Both the position numbers and the translations under genes were made by a program. 64,000 bases of DNA from Winogradskyella sp. KYW1333 (GTDB taxonomy: Bacteria > Bacteroidota > Bacteroidia > Flavobacteriales > Flavobacteriaceae): assembly GCF_003335675.1 (NCBI RefSeq), contig NZ_QPHL01000017.1:372001-436000 (forward strand), given 5' to 3'. The notes under the pieces are model-generated. The model searched no databases, was not told the DNA's origin, and was given only the letters and a program-made list of their open reading frames with translations. Positions 17,491 through 26,286 of the stretch are shown here, piece by piece (the stretch's first letter is position 1; each line of letters opens with the position of its first letter).

Positions 17491-18256
17491 ACTCATCCCT
17501 GTCATTCAAAAAGTTAAGTTTATTCCTGTATTTACCAATCATTGATTTTTCTAGAGATACAATCTCAACCTTGTCTTCATTTTCCTTTATACTATCTACG
17601 CGGTGACCCAAAACATCATATACACCAGAATGACCTGGATATTCATAATTAAGTCCATCTAGGCCAACTCTATTAACACCAATACAATAACTCATGTTCT
17701 CTATGGCTCTTGCTTTTAGTAATGCATCCCACGCATTAATTCTAGGTTTTGGCCAGTTGGCAACGTATAACAATAAATCATAATCCTCGGAATTTCTTGC
17801 CCAAACGGGAAAACGCAGATCGTAACAAATAAGGGGACAAATTTTCCAACCTAAATAACTAAAGATTACTTTTTCAGTACCGGCTGTGTATACTTCGTGC
17901 TCTCCTGCAAGTGTGAATGTGTGCCTTTTATCATATTTAATAAGTTTACCAGACGGTTGGGCACATATTAAACGATTGTAGTGGTTGTTGTTTTCGTAAA
18001 TAACTAAACTCCCTATTATAGCAGTTTCTTTATTTTTTGAAATGTTTTTTAGCCAGTTTATAGTTTCACCTTGCATAGTTTCAGCCACCTTAAGAGCATT
18101 CATTGTAAAGCCAGTAGTAAACATCTCCGGGAGCACTATTATATCAACATTATCTGATATAGAATTAATTTTCTCTGTAAACTTTTTTCGATTTTCTTCA
18201 GGGTCTTCCCAAACCAAATGAGATTGAATAATTGCTATTTTCAGAGTGTTTTGCAT
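17474..18256 (-). CDS. Omega-amidase / nitrilase-family amidohydrolase (YafV-like)
   Basis: 260 residues, one carbon-nitrogen hydrolase domain. The catalytic triad is visible as Glu44 (LPEMFTTGF), Lys110 (KYDKRHTF) and Cys144 (LICYDLRFP). The subgroup matches YafV/omega-amidase, which hydrolyses 2-oxoglutaramate and related omega-amides. It lies downstream of an aminotransferase of the YbdL/glutamine transaminase K type on the same strand; together they fit the methionine salvage (glutamine transaminase-omega-amidase) pathway. It overlaps the convergent lipoprotein gene by 17 bp. Confidence 0.9.
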   Translation of the reverse strand: MQNTLKIAIIQSHLVWEDPEENRKKFTEKINSISDNVDIIVLPEMFTTGFTMNALKVAETMQGETINWLKNISKNKETAIIGSLVIYENNNHYNRLICAQPSGKLIKYDKRHTFTLAGEHEVYTAGTEKVIFSYLGWKICPLICYDLRFPVWARNSEDYDLLLYVANWPKPRINAWDALLKARAIENMSYCIGVNRVGLDGLNYEYPGHSGVYDVLGHRVDSIKENEDKVEIVSLEKSMIGKYRNKLNFLNDRDEFNLKV

Positions 18257-18408
18257 AGTTACTTTTTGCTATAGGACTTGTTAACTTTTGTTTCTAATTT
18301 ATCAATTTTATTTAACCACTTACGGTCGTCAATTGTAGATAATTTAACTTTCTTTTTAATTTTTTATATTTTTTTGAGATTCTTTTTATGTCTTTTTTGG
18401 CATTTCCT

Positions 18409-19551
18409 CTAAATTTTACTGAGAATTTCTGCTGCCTTAATCAAAGTTTCCTCAGTTTTGGCAAAGCAAAAACGAAGAACTTTATCATCCTTGTTGTCAT
18501 TATTGAAAACGGACAAGGGTATAGAAGCTATTTTATAATCTATGGTTAATTGTTTTGCGAAATCTACGTCGTATTCATCAGTGATTTCAGAATAATCTAA
18601 AACCTGAAAATAGGTGCCTTGTGAAGGACTAAATTTAAATCGAGATTCAGAAATCAAATTAAGAAACAAATCACGTTTACGCTGAAAAAATTCTGAAAGA
18701 CCATTATATGTCTCTGGGTCTTGCATAAAATCGGCAATTCCTTTTTGTGCAGGATGATTAACTGAAAACACATTAAACTGATGTACTTTTCTAAATTCTT
18801 CCATTAATGATTTTGGTGCACAACAGTACCCAATTTTCCATCCTGTATTATGAAATGTTTTTCCAAAAGAGGCTGTTATAAAAGAGCGTTGTTTTAAATC
18901 ATTAAATAAACAAACACTGTAATGTTTAGCATCATCAAAAACAATATGTTCATAGACCTCATCACTTAGTACAATTATATTGGTATTTTGAGTCACTTTT
19001 TGAAGTTGTAATAAATCTTCTTTAGACCAAATGGTACCTGTAGGGTTATGAGGTGTATTAATTAGTATCATTTTTGTTTTAGAAGTAATCTTTGATGATA
19101 CTTCTTCCCAATTAATTTTATAATTAGGTACTGATAACTGAATAGATATAGGTGTTCCTCCATTGATTTTAACTGCAGGTTCATAACAATCGTATGCAGG
19201 TTTAAAAATTATGACCTCATCATCCCTGTGTATAAAGGCTGAGATTATTGTGTAGATGGCTTGTGTAGCACCAGCTGTTACGGTTATTTCATTCTCTGGA
19301 TGATAGGTTTTATTGTATAGCAATTCATACTTATGCGCAATAGCTAATCTTAAATCTAAATTACCAGCCATTGGTGCATATTGGTTGTAACCATTATTCA
19401 TGGCATTGTTAACAAGATCGTTTAATTTCTGTGAACTAGGATAGTTGGGAAAACCTTGAGATAAATTAATAGCGTTATGCTCATTAGCCAAGGCACTCAT
19501 TACTGTGAAAATTGTTGTGCCAACCTTTGGTAACTTAGAGTTTATGTCCAT
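18409..19551 (-). CDS. PLP-dependent aminotransferase, methionine/glutamine type (YbdL-like)
   Basis: 380 residues, fold type I class I aminotransferase. Recognisable residues are Asn168 (NTPHNPTG), Asp197 and Tyr200 (LSDEVYEH), and the PLP Lys231 (SFGKTFHNTGWK). The N-terminus (KLPKVGTTIFTVMSALA...NLSQGFPNYP) is characteristic of the YbdL / kynurenine-glutamine transaminase group that transaminates 4-methylthio-2-oxobutyrate to methionine. The omega-amidase gene 152 nt downstream would remove the by-product. Substrate range is inferred from family and context. Confidence 0.9.
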   Translation of the reverse strand: MDINSKLPKVGTTIFTVMSALANEHNAINLSQGFPNYPSSQKLNDLVNNAMNNGYNQYAPMAGNLDLRLAIAHKYELLYNKTYHPENEITVTAGATQAIYTIISAFIHRDDEVIIFKPAYDCYEPAVKINGGTPISIQLSVPNYKINWEEVSSKITSKTKMILINTPHNPTGTIWSKEDLLQLQKVTQNTNIIVLSDEVYEHIVFDDAKHYSVCLFNDLKQRSFITASFGKTFHNTGWKIGYCCAPKSLMEEFRKVHQFNVFSVNHPAQKGIADFMQDPETYNGLSEFFQRKRDLFLNLISESRFKFSPSQGTYFQVLDYSEITDEYDVDFAKQLTIDYKIASIPLSVFNNDNKDDKVLRFCFAKTEETLIKAAEILSKI

Positions 19552-19589
19552 ATTTTGAATTTGTTATGTGCATTAAAAACATTGCTGAT

Positions 19590-20027
19590 TCATGTTTTAA
19601 GATTGTCTTTTATTTCGTGTACCCAAAATCTAAAGATGGTATATTCCATATTTTGCAACTGCTGGTTTACTTCTTTATCACGTTGCATATTACGTTCAAT
19701 CTTGGGAATCCAAAATCTAGGATTGGTTTTTAACTTGGGTTTTCTCTCATTCCAATTGTAAACATGCCAGTATTCTCCATCAATAAAAATTGCAAGTTTG
19801 TATTTTTTTATAATTACCTCTGGTTTGCCAGGTAGTTGTTTATTGTTAACTCTATAACGAATTCCTCTTTTCCACAGAGCTTTTCTGAAAATTAATTCTG
19901 GTTTGGTATTCTTGCTATGTATTTTGCTCATCATTTTAGAGCGCTTCCTTGTGGTATAGAAGCCTTCTTCTTCACTAAATCTCGGGACTTTTATTTTGTC
20001 GTTTGAATAGATCATTTTCAGACTCAA
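19590..20027 (-). CDS. vsr: Vsr-like very short patch repair endonuclease, altered active site
   Basis: 145 residues with the Vsr/PD-(D/E)XK order: MMSKIHSKNTKPELIFRKALW, RYRVNNKQLPGKPE, IDGEYWHVYNW, FWIPKIERNMQRD, FRFWVHEI. Glu44 matches the N-terminal acidic residue and His88 the WH histidine. The Asp following LPGKP (Asp51 in E. coli Vsr) is Glu70 here. The zinc cysteines of E. coli Vsr are absent, as in many Bacteroidetes relatives. No cytosine methyltransferase gene is nearby, so a classical T-G repair partner is not evident. A terminator separates it from ahcY upstream. Confidence 0.85.
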   Translation of the reverse strand: MSLKMIYSNDKIKVPRFSEEEGFYTTRKRSKMMSKIHSKNTKPELIFRKALWKRGIRYRVNNKQLPGKPEVIIKKYKLAIFIDGEYWHVYNWNERKPKLKTNPRFWIPKIERNMQRDKEVNQQLQNMEYTIFRFWVHEIKDNLKT

Positions 20028-20030
20028 AAT

Positions 20031-20057
20031 AAAAAAACCCTTTCAGAAATGAAAGGG
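20031..20057 (-). terminator. Intrinsic terminator of ahcY
   Basis: Perfect 8-bp stem (CCCTTTCA / TGAAAGGG) with a GAAA loop at 20038-20057; on the minus strand seven T follow. It insulates ahcY from the vsr-like gene. Confidence 0.85.
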
Positions 20058-20099
20058 CCTTTTAATATATTTAATACTGTAATTATATAATAAAAATAA

Positions 20100-21425
20100 T
20101 TAGTATCTATAGTGTTCTGGCTTATATGGTCCTTCAACCGTAACACCAATATAATCTGCTTGGTAGCCCTTAAGCTCAGTTAATTCAACACCAATTTTTT
20201 CTAAGTGCAACTTCGCGACCTTTTCATCTAGGTGCTTAGGTAACATGTACACCTTGTTTTCGTAGTTTCCAGAATTGTTCCAAAGTTCAATCTGTGCTAA
20301 TGTTTGGTTTGTAAAAGAGTTACTCATTACAAAACTTGGATGACCTGTAGCACAACCTAAGTTTACCAATCTACCTTCTGCTAAGATAATGACATCCTTA
20401 CCATCTATAGTATACTTATCAACTTGAGGTTTAATGGTGTTTTTGGTATCACCATAATTTTCGTTTAACCAAGCCATTTGTATTTCATTGTCAAAATGAC
20501 CAATATTACAAACTATGGTTTTGTCTTTCATGGCCTTAAAATGCTCTGCTCTTACAATGTCCTTATTACCTGTAGTAGTAATTACAATATCAGAATTAGA
20601 AACAACAGTTTCCAAACGTTTTACCTCAAATCCGTCCATTGCTGCTTGCAAAGCACAAATTGGATCTATTTCAGTAACAGTAACAATACTTCCAGCACCT
20701 TTAAAAGAAGCTGCAGTTCCTTTACCAACGTCACCATAACCACAAACAGTTACACGTTTACCAGCTAGCATAGTATCTGTAGCACGGCGTATAGCATCTA
20801 CAGCAGACTCTTTACAACCGTATTTATTATCAAACTTAGATTTGGTTACAGAATCATTAACATTAATTGCTGGCATTGATAATGTTCCGTTCTTAACACG
20901 CTCATATAATCTGTGAACACCAGTAGTTGTTTCTTCAGAAAGGCCTTTGATTCCTGATGTTAATTCAGGATATTTATCTAAGACCATATTAGTCAAATCG
21001 CCACCATCGTCTAAAATCATGTTTAATGGCTCTCTGTCTTCACCAAAAAATAAGGTTTGTTCTATACACCAGTCAAACTCTTCCTCAGTCATATTTTTCC
21101 AAGCATAAACAGCAGTACCAGCCTCAGCTATGGCCGCCGCAGCCTGATCTTGAGTGGAGAATATATTACAAGAGCTCCAAGTAACTTCTGCACCAAGTGC
21201 TTGTAAAGTTTCAATTAATACGGCAGTCTGAATAGTCATATGCAAACAGCCTGCAATACGCGCACCTTTAAGTGGTTGTTCATCTTTATATTCTTCACGA
21301 AGACTCATTAGACCTGGCATTTCTGCTTCTGCTAATTCAATCTCTTTTCTTCCCCAAGAAGCAAGAGACATATCCTTTACTTTGTAAGGGACGTAAGCAA
21401 TTTTTGTACTCATTTTATATTTCAT
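20100..21425 (-). CDS. ahcY: S-adenosylhomocysteine hydrolase
   Basis: 441 residues. Splits S-adenosylhomocysteine into adenosine and homocysteine, using bound NAD+. Seen are the substrate-domain segments [15 protein letters not shown] and DDGGDLTN, the Rossmann loop [12 protein letters not shown], and the C-terminal dimer element ending [11 protein letters not shown] at 21413 ([11 protein letters not shown]) is an equally plausible start. A TATCTTTG box at 21508-21515 and a hairpin terminator make it a single-gene unit, close to methionine-related aminotransferase and amidase genes. Confidence 0.97.
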   Translation of the reverse strand: MKYKMSTKIAYVPYKVKDMSLASWGRKEIELAEAEMPGLMSLREEYKDEQPLKGARIAGCLHMTIQTAVLIETLQALGAEVTWSSCNIFSTQDQAAAAIAEAGTAVYAWKNMTEEEFDWCIEQTLFFGEDREPLNMILDDGGDLTNMVLDKYPELTSGIKGLSEETTTGVHRLYERVKNGTLSMPAINVNDSVTKSKFDNKYGCKESAVDAIRRATDTMLAGKRVTVCGYGDVGKGTAASFKGAGSIVTVTEIDPICALQAAMDGFEVKRLETVVSNSDIVITTTGNKDIVRAEHFKAMKDKTIVCNIGHFDNEIQMAWLNENYGDTKNTIKPQVDKYTIDGKDVIILAEGRLVNLGCATGHPSFVMSNSFTNQTLAQIELWNNSGNYENKVYMLPKHLDEKVAKLHLEKIGVELTELKGYQADYIGVTVEGPYKPEHYRY

Positions 21426-21507
21426 TTTTTAAATAACTACCTTTGGGATTATCATGTAATTGGTTAAATTCGTTCTTCATTACAAGCCAAATCTGATTAA
21501 GGCTGTG

Positions 21508-21515
21508 CAAAGATA
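21508..21515 (-). promoter_or_regulatory. -7 box (TATCTTTG) for ahcY
   Basis: TAnnTTTG match giving a leader of about 75-90 nt. I looked for an SAH or SAM riboswitch in that leader and saw no recognisable core. Confidence 0.5.
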
Positions 21516-21538
21516 AACATTACCATTTAGAATATTAA

Positions 21539-22165
21539 ATGCCACTTTATAAATCCATTGATGTAAACTCACAAACTACTGTTAAAATATGGAAGATTGA
21601 GGAGTCTTATAATGAACTATTGAAGCCTTTGGATTTAAAACCAAATAGTTTAGAACGCGTTTTGGGTATGAAAAGTGAATTACATCAACGCGGATTTCTA
21701 AGTGTAAGACACCTGCTTAGAGAATTTGGATATACAGATCAGGATTTGTTTTATGATGAACATGGTAAACCCCATCTTAAGGATGGGAAATGTATTTCAA
21801 TTACACATTCATTTATATTTTCGGGTGTGATAGTAAGTGATAAGGAAGTTGGTATAGACATTGAAAAGCAACGTGAAAAAATTTCAATCATTGCAAAAAA
21901 GTTCGTGGATTATGAATTTAATTATCTAGAGACTCATGCTGAAGATTATATAAATAAATTAACCGTTATTTGGGGCATTAAAGAGTCGTTATATAAACTT
22001 TTTGCAACCCCTGGAATGCTATTTAAAGATCATTTTTTAGTTATTCCATTTATGATTAATGATGGCAATACAGTAGCTTGGATAGATTATAATAATAAAA
22101 AGTACAGATACAATACTGCTTTTTTAGAGTTTGAAGGTTTTACCTGTGCCTATGTGGTACCATAA
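21539..22165 (+). CDS. 4'-phosphopantetheinyl transferase superfamily protein
   Basis: 208 residues, pseudo-dimeric Sfp-like size. The Mg/CoA-binding residues are visible: VGIDIEKQREK (Asp107, Glu109) and WGIKESLYKLF (Lys148, Glu149). It transfers phosphopantetheine from CoA to a Ser of acyl or peptidyl carrier proteins; the carrier is not in this window. Its stop overlaps the next ATG by 1 nt (TAATG), so it is translationally coupled to the GGGP synthase-like gene and heads a seven-gene plus-strand run. Confidence 0.88.
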   Translation: MPLYKSIDVNSQTTVKIWKIEESYNELLKPLDLKPNSLERVLGMKSELHQRGFLSVRHLLREFGYTDQDLFYDEHGKPHLKDGKCISITHSFIFSGVIVSDKEVGIDIEKQREKISIIAKKFVDYEFNYLETHAEDYINKLTVIWGIKESLYKLFATPGMLFKDHFLVIPFMINDGNTVAWIDYNNKKYRYNTAFLEFEGFTCAYVVP

Positions 22166-22911
22166 TGAAGAATGTATATAAAGATATTATTATTAACTCA
22201 CAGATTGCAAAAACGCAATTGGCCGTTTTAATTGATCCTGATAAAATGGAGATAAAGAATATTTCTTCATTTATAGGTAAAGTCAATAGATCCATTGCTA
22301 CTCATATTTTTGTTGGTGGAAGTGAAGTGGATACTAATATTGATGAACAGATTTTGGAAATTAAATCCCATACAAAATTGCCCGTAATATTATTCCCTGG
22401 AGATACGAATCAAATTTCTCCTGAGGCAGATGGAATTCTGTTTTTATCATTAATATCTGGGAGAAACCCAGATTATTTAATAGGAAAGCATGTTGAGGCT
22501 GTACCTAAATTATCAACTACCAACTTAGAAATCCTACCGACTGGTTATTTACTTGTTGAAAATGGTAAGAAAACCTCAGTAGAGAAAGTTAGTAAGACCA
22601 CGCCAATGCTAAGGGCTGATATCAACCTTATAAGAGATACTGCGAAAGCAGGAGAATTATTGGGTATGAAACTTATTTATTTAGAAGCAGGGAGTGGAGC
22701 AATACAGCCCATTGATTCTGATATAATTTCTAAAGTAAAAGGATCATTAAATATTCCTTTGATTATAGGAGGTGGTATTAAAACAAAACAAGACCTTAAT
22801 AACGCATATGGTGCAGGAGCAGATATTGTGGTGGTTGGTACAGCATTTGAAGAGGACGAATCCTTTTTAGAGGATTTGTTAAAGCCAGAATTTAAAATAA
22901 CTGCCAATTAA
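22165..22911 (+). CDS. Geranylgeranylglyceryl / heptaprenylglyceryl phosphate synthase-like protein
   Basis: 248 residues, TIM barrel of the PcrB/GGGPS family. Family residues include the LIDPDKMEI start of the barrel, the HIFVGGSEVD segment, KLIYLEAGSGA, the phosphate-binding IIGGGIKTK and DIVVVGTAFEE. In archaea such enzymes join geranylgeranyl-PP to glycerol-1-phosphate; in Bacteroidetes the prenyl length and the fate of the product are poorly known. No glycerol-1-phosphate dehydrogenase (AraM) gene is in the window. It overlaps the phosphopantetheinyl transferase gene by 1 nt. Confidence 0.88.
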   Translation: MKNVYKDIIINSQIAKTQLAVLIDPDKMEIKNISSFIGKVNRSIATHIFVGGSEVDTNIDEQILEIKSHTKLPVILFPGDTNQISPEADGILFLSLISGRNPDYLIGKHVEAVPKLSTTNLEILPTGYLLVENGKKTSVEKVSKTTPMLRADINLIRDTAKAGELLGMKLIYLEAGSGAIQPIDSDIISKVKGSLNIPLIIGGGIKTKQDLNNAYGAGADIVVVGTAFEEDESFLEDLLKPEFKITAN

Positions 22912-22919
22912 TAAATTCA

Positions 22920-23180
22920 ATGAAAATATCCGTAGAGCTTACTCTAACGCCATTAAAAGATGATTACGAATCTCATATTATCGAATTTATCAAAGAATTA
23001 AGAAAATCTGAATTTAAAGTTCTTGAAAATCCATTAAGCACACAAATTTATGGAGACTATGATGCTCTAATGACTTTTTTAACTAGAACCATCAAACAAT
23101 CTTTTCTAGATATAGATATTGCCGTATTAAACATGAAAGTTGTAAAGACAGACCGAAGCGATTATGAACCAGATTTTTGA
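22920..23180 (+). CDS. Thiamine-binding protein, MTH1187/YkoF-like
   Basis: 86 residues, a single ferredoxin-like module starting KISVELTLTPLKDD and ending with an acidic tail, as in the Thiamin_bdg (DUF77, MTH1187) family, which binds thiamine or HMP in related proteins. It starts 8 nt after the previous gene and overlaps the PnuC-type transporter gene by 17 bp. A TPP riboswitch lies 3.2 kb downstream. Thiamine binding is therefore supported by both family and context, but not proven. Confidence 0.8.
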   Translation: MKISVELTLTPLKDDYESHIIEFIKELRKSEFKVLENPLSTQIYGDYDALMTFLTRTIKQSFLDIDIAVLNMKVVKTDRSDYEPDF

Positions 23181-23796
23181 TTTCTTTTTTGGTCAGTATT
23201 CGGACTATCAAACTATGGATATTGTATTAGAGATAGTTGCCGTAGTCTTTGGGTTTCTATCCGTATGGTTTTCCAAGCAAAACAATATTTTAGTATTTCC
23301 AACAGGTATGATAAGTACCGCGATTTTTGTGTATTTACTGTTTAAATGGGAATTGCTTGGCGATATGATGATCAACGGGTACTATTTTGCTATGAGTGTT
23401 TATGGTTGGTATATATGGACTCGAAAAGTCGATGCAACACATGTTACACCAATATCTACTACTACCCAAAAGGAAAAACAAATTAGTATTGGCATTTTTA
23501 TTGCAACCTTGTTTTTTGTTTTTGTTGTATACAAGTCTTTTGATAAATGGACAAGTTGGGTTGCATATGTAGATACATTGACTACTGCCATATTTTTTGT
23601 TGGTATGTGGCTTATGGCAAGACGCAAAATAGAAAACTGGATATTTTGGATAATAGGAGATGTCATATCTGTACCTTTGTATCTATATAAAGGATTTACT
23701 TTTACTAGTTTTCAGTATTTAGGATTTACAATTATTGCCATTTATGGCTATTTAGCATGGAAGAAGCACTTAAACAACAACCTTCAAATTGTATAA
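23164..23796 (+). CDS. PnuC-family vitamin transporter, probably thiamine (PnuT)
   Basis: 210 residues with about seven hydrophobic segments and the PnuC layout (VAVVFGFLSVWFSKQNNILVFPTGMISTAIF, YGWYIW, DTLTTAIFFVGMWLMARRKIENWIFWIIGDVISVPLYLYKG). PnuC itself moves nicotinamide riboside; PnuT homologues move thiamine. The overlap with a thiamine-binding protein gene upstream, and a TPP-controlled receptor downstream, favour thiamine. It overlaps the NadR-like kinase gene by 40 bp; the kinase would trap the vitamin by phosphorylation. Confidence 0.85.
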   Translation: MNQIFDFFFGQYSDYQTMDIVLEIVAVVFGFLSVWFSKQNNILVFPTGMISTAIFVYLLFKWELLGDMMINGYYFAMSVYGWYIWTRKVDATHVTPISTTTQKEKQISIGIFIATLFFVFVVYKSFDKWTSWVAYVDTLTTAIFFVGMWLMARRKIENWIFWIIGDVISVPLYLYKGFTFTSFQYLGFTIIAIYGYLAWKKHLNNNLQIV

Positions 23797-24326
23797 AAGT
23801 AGTATTATTTGGGCCCGAATCCACTGGAAAAACTACACTTTCAAGACAGCTAGCAAGGCACTACAACTCTGTTTGGGTGCCTGAGTATGCAAGAGAATAT
23901 CTTCAGAATAAATGGAATAATGAACGCAAAACTTGCGAGCCAAAAGATCTATTGCCAATAGCGATTGGACAGATGAAACTTGAAAATGAACTGGCACAAA
24001 AAACAGAAACCATATTGACTTGTGATACGGACTTACTTGAGACTAAAGTTTATAGCGAGGCCTATTACTCAGGTACTTGTGACCCGATTTTAGAGACCAA
24101 TGCTCTAAAAAATTCATACGACCTTTATTTTTTAACTTATATTGACACCCCTTGGGAAGCAGATGACCTTAGAGATAAACCCAATGAAAGAGAACGCATG
24201 TTTAAGGCATTTGAAGAAACACTTATTAAGTACAACAAACCATATGTTTTACTTAAGGGAAATAAGCAAGAACGTTTAAAATCAGCTATTAAACATATAG
24301 ATAACCTACTAAAGAATTCAAAATGA
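23757..24326 (+). CDS. NadR-like P-loop kinase (ATPase/vitamin kinase)
   Basis: 189 residues. Walker A GPESTGKTTL at residues 19-28, then VPEYAREYLQNKW, ILTCDTDLLETKVYSEAYY and the DTPWEADDLRDKPNER lid, all as in the C-terminal nicotinamide riboside kinase domain of NadR. The N-terminal adenylyltransferase and regulatory domains are absent. Encoded within a PnuC-thiamine-binding unit, it could phosphorylate thiamine or nicotinamide riboside; sequence alone does not decide. It starts inside pnuC and overlaps the DUF4301 gene by 4 bp. Confidence 0.82.
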   Translation: MEEALKQQPSNCIKVVLFGPESTGKTTLSRQLARHYNSVWVPEYAREYLQNKWNNERKTCEPKDLLPIAIGQMKLENELAQKTETILTCDTDLLETKVYSEAYYSGTCDPILETNALKNSYDLYFLTYIDTPWEADDLRDKPNERERMFKAFEETLIKYNKPYVLLKGNKQERLKSAIKHIDNLLKNSK

Positions 24327-25879
24327 GTTTTACAGAATCCGATATTAACCAAATCGAAGAAAAAGGATTAACAATAGAACAAGTACAATCACAAATCAAC
24401 TTGTTTAAAACAGGAATTCCTTTTACCCAAATTGTTGAAGCCGCAACAATAGATAATGGAATCATTAAGTTAAATGATCATACGATCAAAACACATATCT
24501 ATAAGTTCGATTCTAATAGAGAGAATTTATCCCTTATCAAATTTGTGCCAGCGTCTGGAGCTGCAACTAGAATGTTTAAGTTTCTTTTTAAATTTTTAAA
24601 AGAATATGATTCTGAAAAGGAATCCTTGAATGCATTTATAAATAAGAATAAATTGAAGGACTTTTCATTGTTCAGAGTTGGTCTTGAACAATTTCCATTT
24701 TATAAAATGGTTATGGATAGAATTGAATCTAGTGAAGTAGACTATCCTTCATTATCATCTGGTGAAAAAGCACGTCATTTTGTAAATACAATGTTGCACG
24801 AGAACCACTTAAATTTTGGTAATTCTCCAAAAGGCTTATTGCCATTTCATCAATATAAAAACAATCATATATCAACAGCTTTTGAAGAGCATTTGTATGA
24901 AGGTGCTTTATATGCATCTGACAAAAATGAGGCTAGATTGCACTTTACGATTTCAGAAAAATATAAAGACAGATTCGATGAGGAATTCAAAAATATTGAA
25001 GAATACGTTGAGAAAATAACAGGTATTACATTTCATATTTCCTTTTCATACCAGCAAGAATCAACAGATACCATTGCTGTAACATTAGATGATAAACCAT
25101 TTAGGGAAGATGATGGCACACTATTATTTAGACCATCTGGTCATGGTGCCCTTCTTAAAAACCTTGATACACTAGATGCAGACATAATATTTGTAAAAAA
25201 CATAGATAATGTTGTTGTTAAACAATACAAAGAAGAAGTAGCAAAGTACAAAAAGGTTTTAGCAGGTATTTTACTAGATGTCCAGGAAAAGGCCTATAAA
25301 TATCTGAAGGACTTAGAGGCCAATGAAATTAGTGAAGATTATCTTACAACCATTGCAGAATTTCTAACAAGACAACTTAACGTTAGAATTTCAGAGGAGT
25401 TTGAAAAGTATTCTGAAAAATATAAAATTGAATATTTAAGAGAAAAATTAAACCGTCCTGTAAGGGTTTGTGGTATGGTAAAAAATGAAGGAGAACCAGG
25501 AGGAGGACCATTTTGGGTTAAGGATCAAAACTCTAATATCTCATTGCAAATTGTTGAATCTGCTCAGATAAATCAAAAGAACAAAGAGCAAAAAAATATA
25601 CTTAAGAATGCTACCCATTTTAATCCAGTAGATCTTGTATGTGGTGTTAGAAACTACAGAGGCGAAAAGTTTAATCTTGAAGATTTTGTAGATCATAAGG
25701 CTGCTTTTATTACCATGAAAACAAAGGTTGGTAAAGATTTAAAAGCATTAGAACTACCAGGCCTATGGAACGGTAGTATGGCCTTTTGGAACACGATTTT
25801 TGTTGAAGTACCAATTATAACCTTTAATCCGGTTAAAACGGTAAACGACCTACTCAAAGACATGCATCAAATTAACTAA
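24323..25879 (+). CDS. DUF4301 family protein
   Basis: 518 residues, soluble, no signal peptide. The stretch LIKFVPASGAATRMFKFLF (about 76-94) looks like the glycine-rich/Arg loop of a nucleotidyltransferase, and VCGMVKNEGEPGGGPFWVKD is another strongly conserved-looking segment. Family DUF4301 has no assigned reaction that I know. It begins with an ATGA overlap on the NadR-like kinase gene and ends 2 nt before arfB, so it belongs to the same operon as the transporter genes. A sugar- or cofactor-nucleotidyl transfer role is only a guess. Confidence 0.8.
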   Translation: MSFTESDINQIEEKGLTIEQVQSQINLFKTGIPFTQIVEAATIDNGIIKLNDHTIKTHIYKFDSNRENLSLIKFVPASGAATRMFKFLFKFLKEYDSEKESLNAFINKNKLKDFSLFRVGLEQFPFYKMVMDRIESSEVDYPSLSSGEKARHFVNTMLHENHLNFGNSPKGLLPFHQYKNNHISTAFEEHLYEGALYASDKNEARLHFTISEKYKDRFDEEFKNIEEYVEKITGITFHISFSYQQESTDTIAVTLDDKPFREDDGTLLFRPSGHGALLKNLDTLDADIIFVKNIDNVVVKQYKEEVAKYKKVLAGILLDVQEKAYKYLKDLEANEISEDYLTTIAEFLTRQLNVRISEEFEKYSEKYKIEYLREKLNRPVRVCGMVKNEGEPGGGPFWVKDQNSNISLQIVESAQINQKNKEQKNILKNATHFNPVDLVCGVRNYRGEKFNLEDFVDHKAAFITMKTKVGKDLKALELPGLWNGSMAFWNTIFVEVPIITFNPVKTVNDLLKDMHQIN

Positions 25880-25881
25880 TT

Positions 25882-26286
25882 GTGGATGCGGAAAATTTAA
25901 TTTCTGAGTTAACATTTAAGGCTGTTCGAAGCTCAGGCAGTGGAGGGCAACATGTTAATAAAGTCGCAACAAAGGTTGTTCTTAGTTTTGATATTTTAAA
26001 TTCTAGCCATTTAAGCGAAGACGAAAAAATTAAACTTCTTTCCTTTCTAAGTAATAGAATAAATAAGTCAGGTATTTTAGTTTTAAGTTCAGGCCAAAAC
26101 AGAAGTCAATTAAAAAATAAAATAGATGTTACTAAAAGATTTTTAAACCTAATTGAGCTTGGTTTAAAACAAGAAAAAGAAAGAAAACAAACTAAGATTC
26201 CCAAATCCGCAAAGCGTAAAAGACTAGAAATTAAACGAAAAATTTCTGAAAAGAAGGCTAATAGGAAACCACCTAAATTAGACTAG
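25882..26286 (+). CDS. arfB: ArfB-type peptidyl-tRNA hydrolase (ribosome rescue)
   Basis: 134 residues from a GTG start. Contains the RF-1-like catalytic domain with GGQ at 21-23 (SGSGGQHVNKV) and a Lys/Arg-rich C-terminal tail (about 100-134) that in ArfB/YaeJ enters the mRNA channel of stalled ribosomes. Releases nascent chains without a stop codon. Last gene of the seven-gene run; an AT-only palindrome follows it directly. Confidence 0.9.
   Translation: MDAENLISELTFKAVRSSGSGGQHVNKVATKVVLSFDILNSSHLSEDEKIKLLSFLSNRINKSGILVLSSGQNRSQLKNKIDVTKRFLNLIELGLKQEKERKQTKIPKSAKRKRLEIKRKISEKKANRKPPKLD

Noticed and set aside
18257..18408. Lys-rich fragments between the aminotransferase and omega-amidase genes on the minus strand, ending in an STIDDRKWLNKIDKLETKV-like peptide
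   Set aside because: The pieces are in two frames, lack an ATG and are split by stops. They could be a decayed small gene, but A-rich sequence alone explains them.
21426..21515. Possible SAH or SAM riboswitch in the ahcY leader
   Set aside because: No conserved core of SAM-I, SAM-II or SAH aptamers is seen; the leader looks unstructured and AT-rich.
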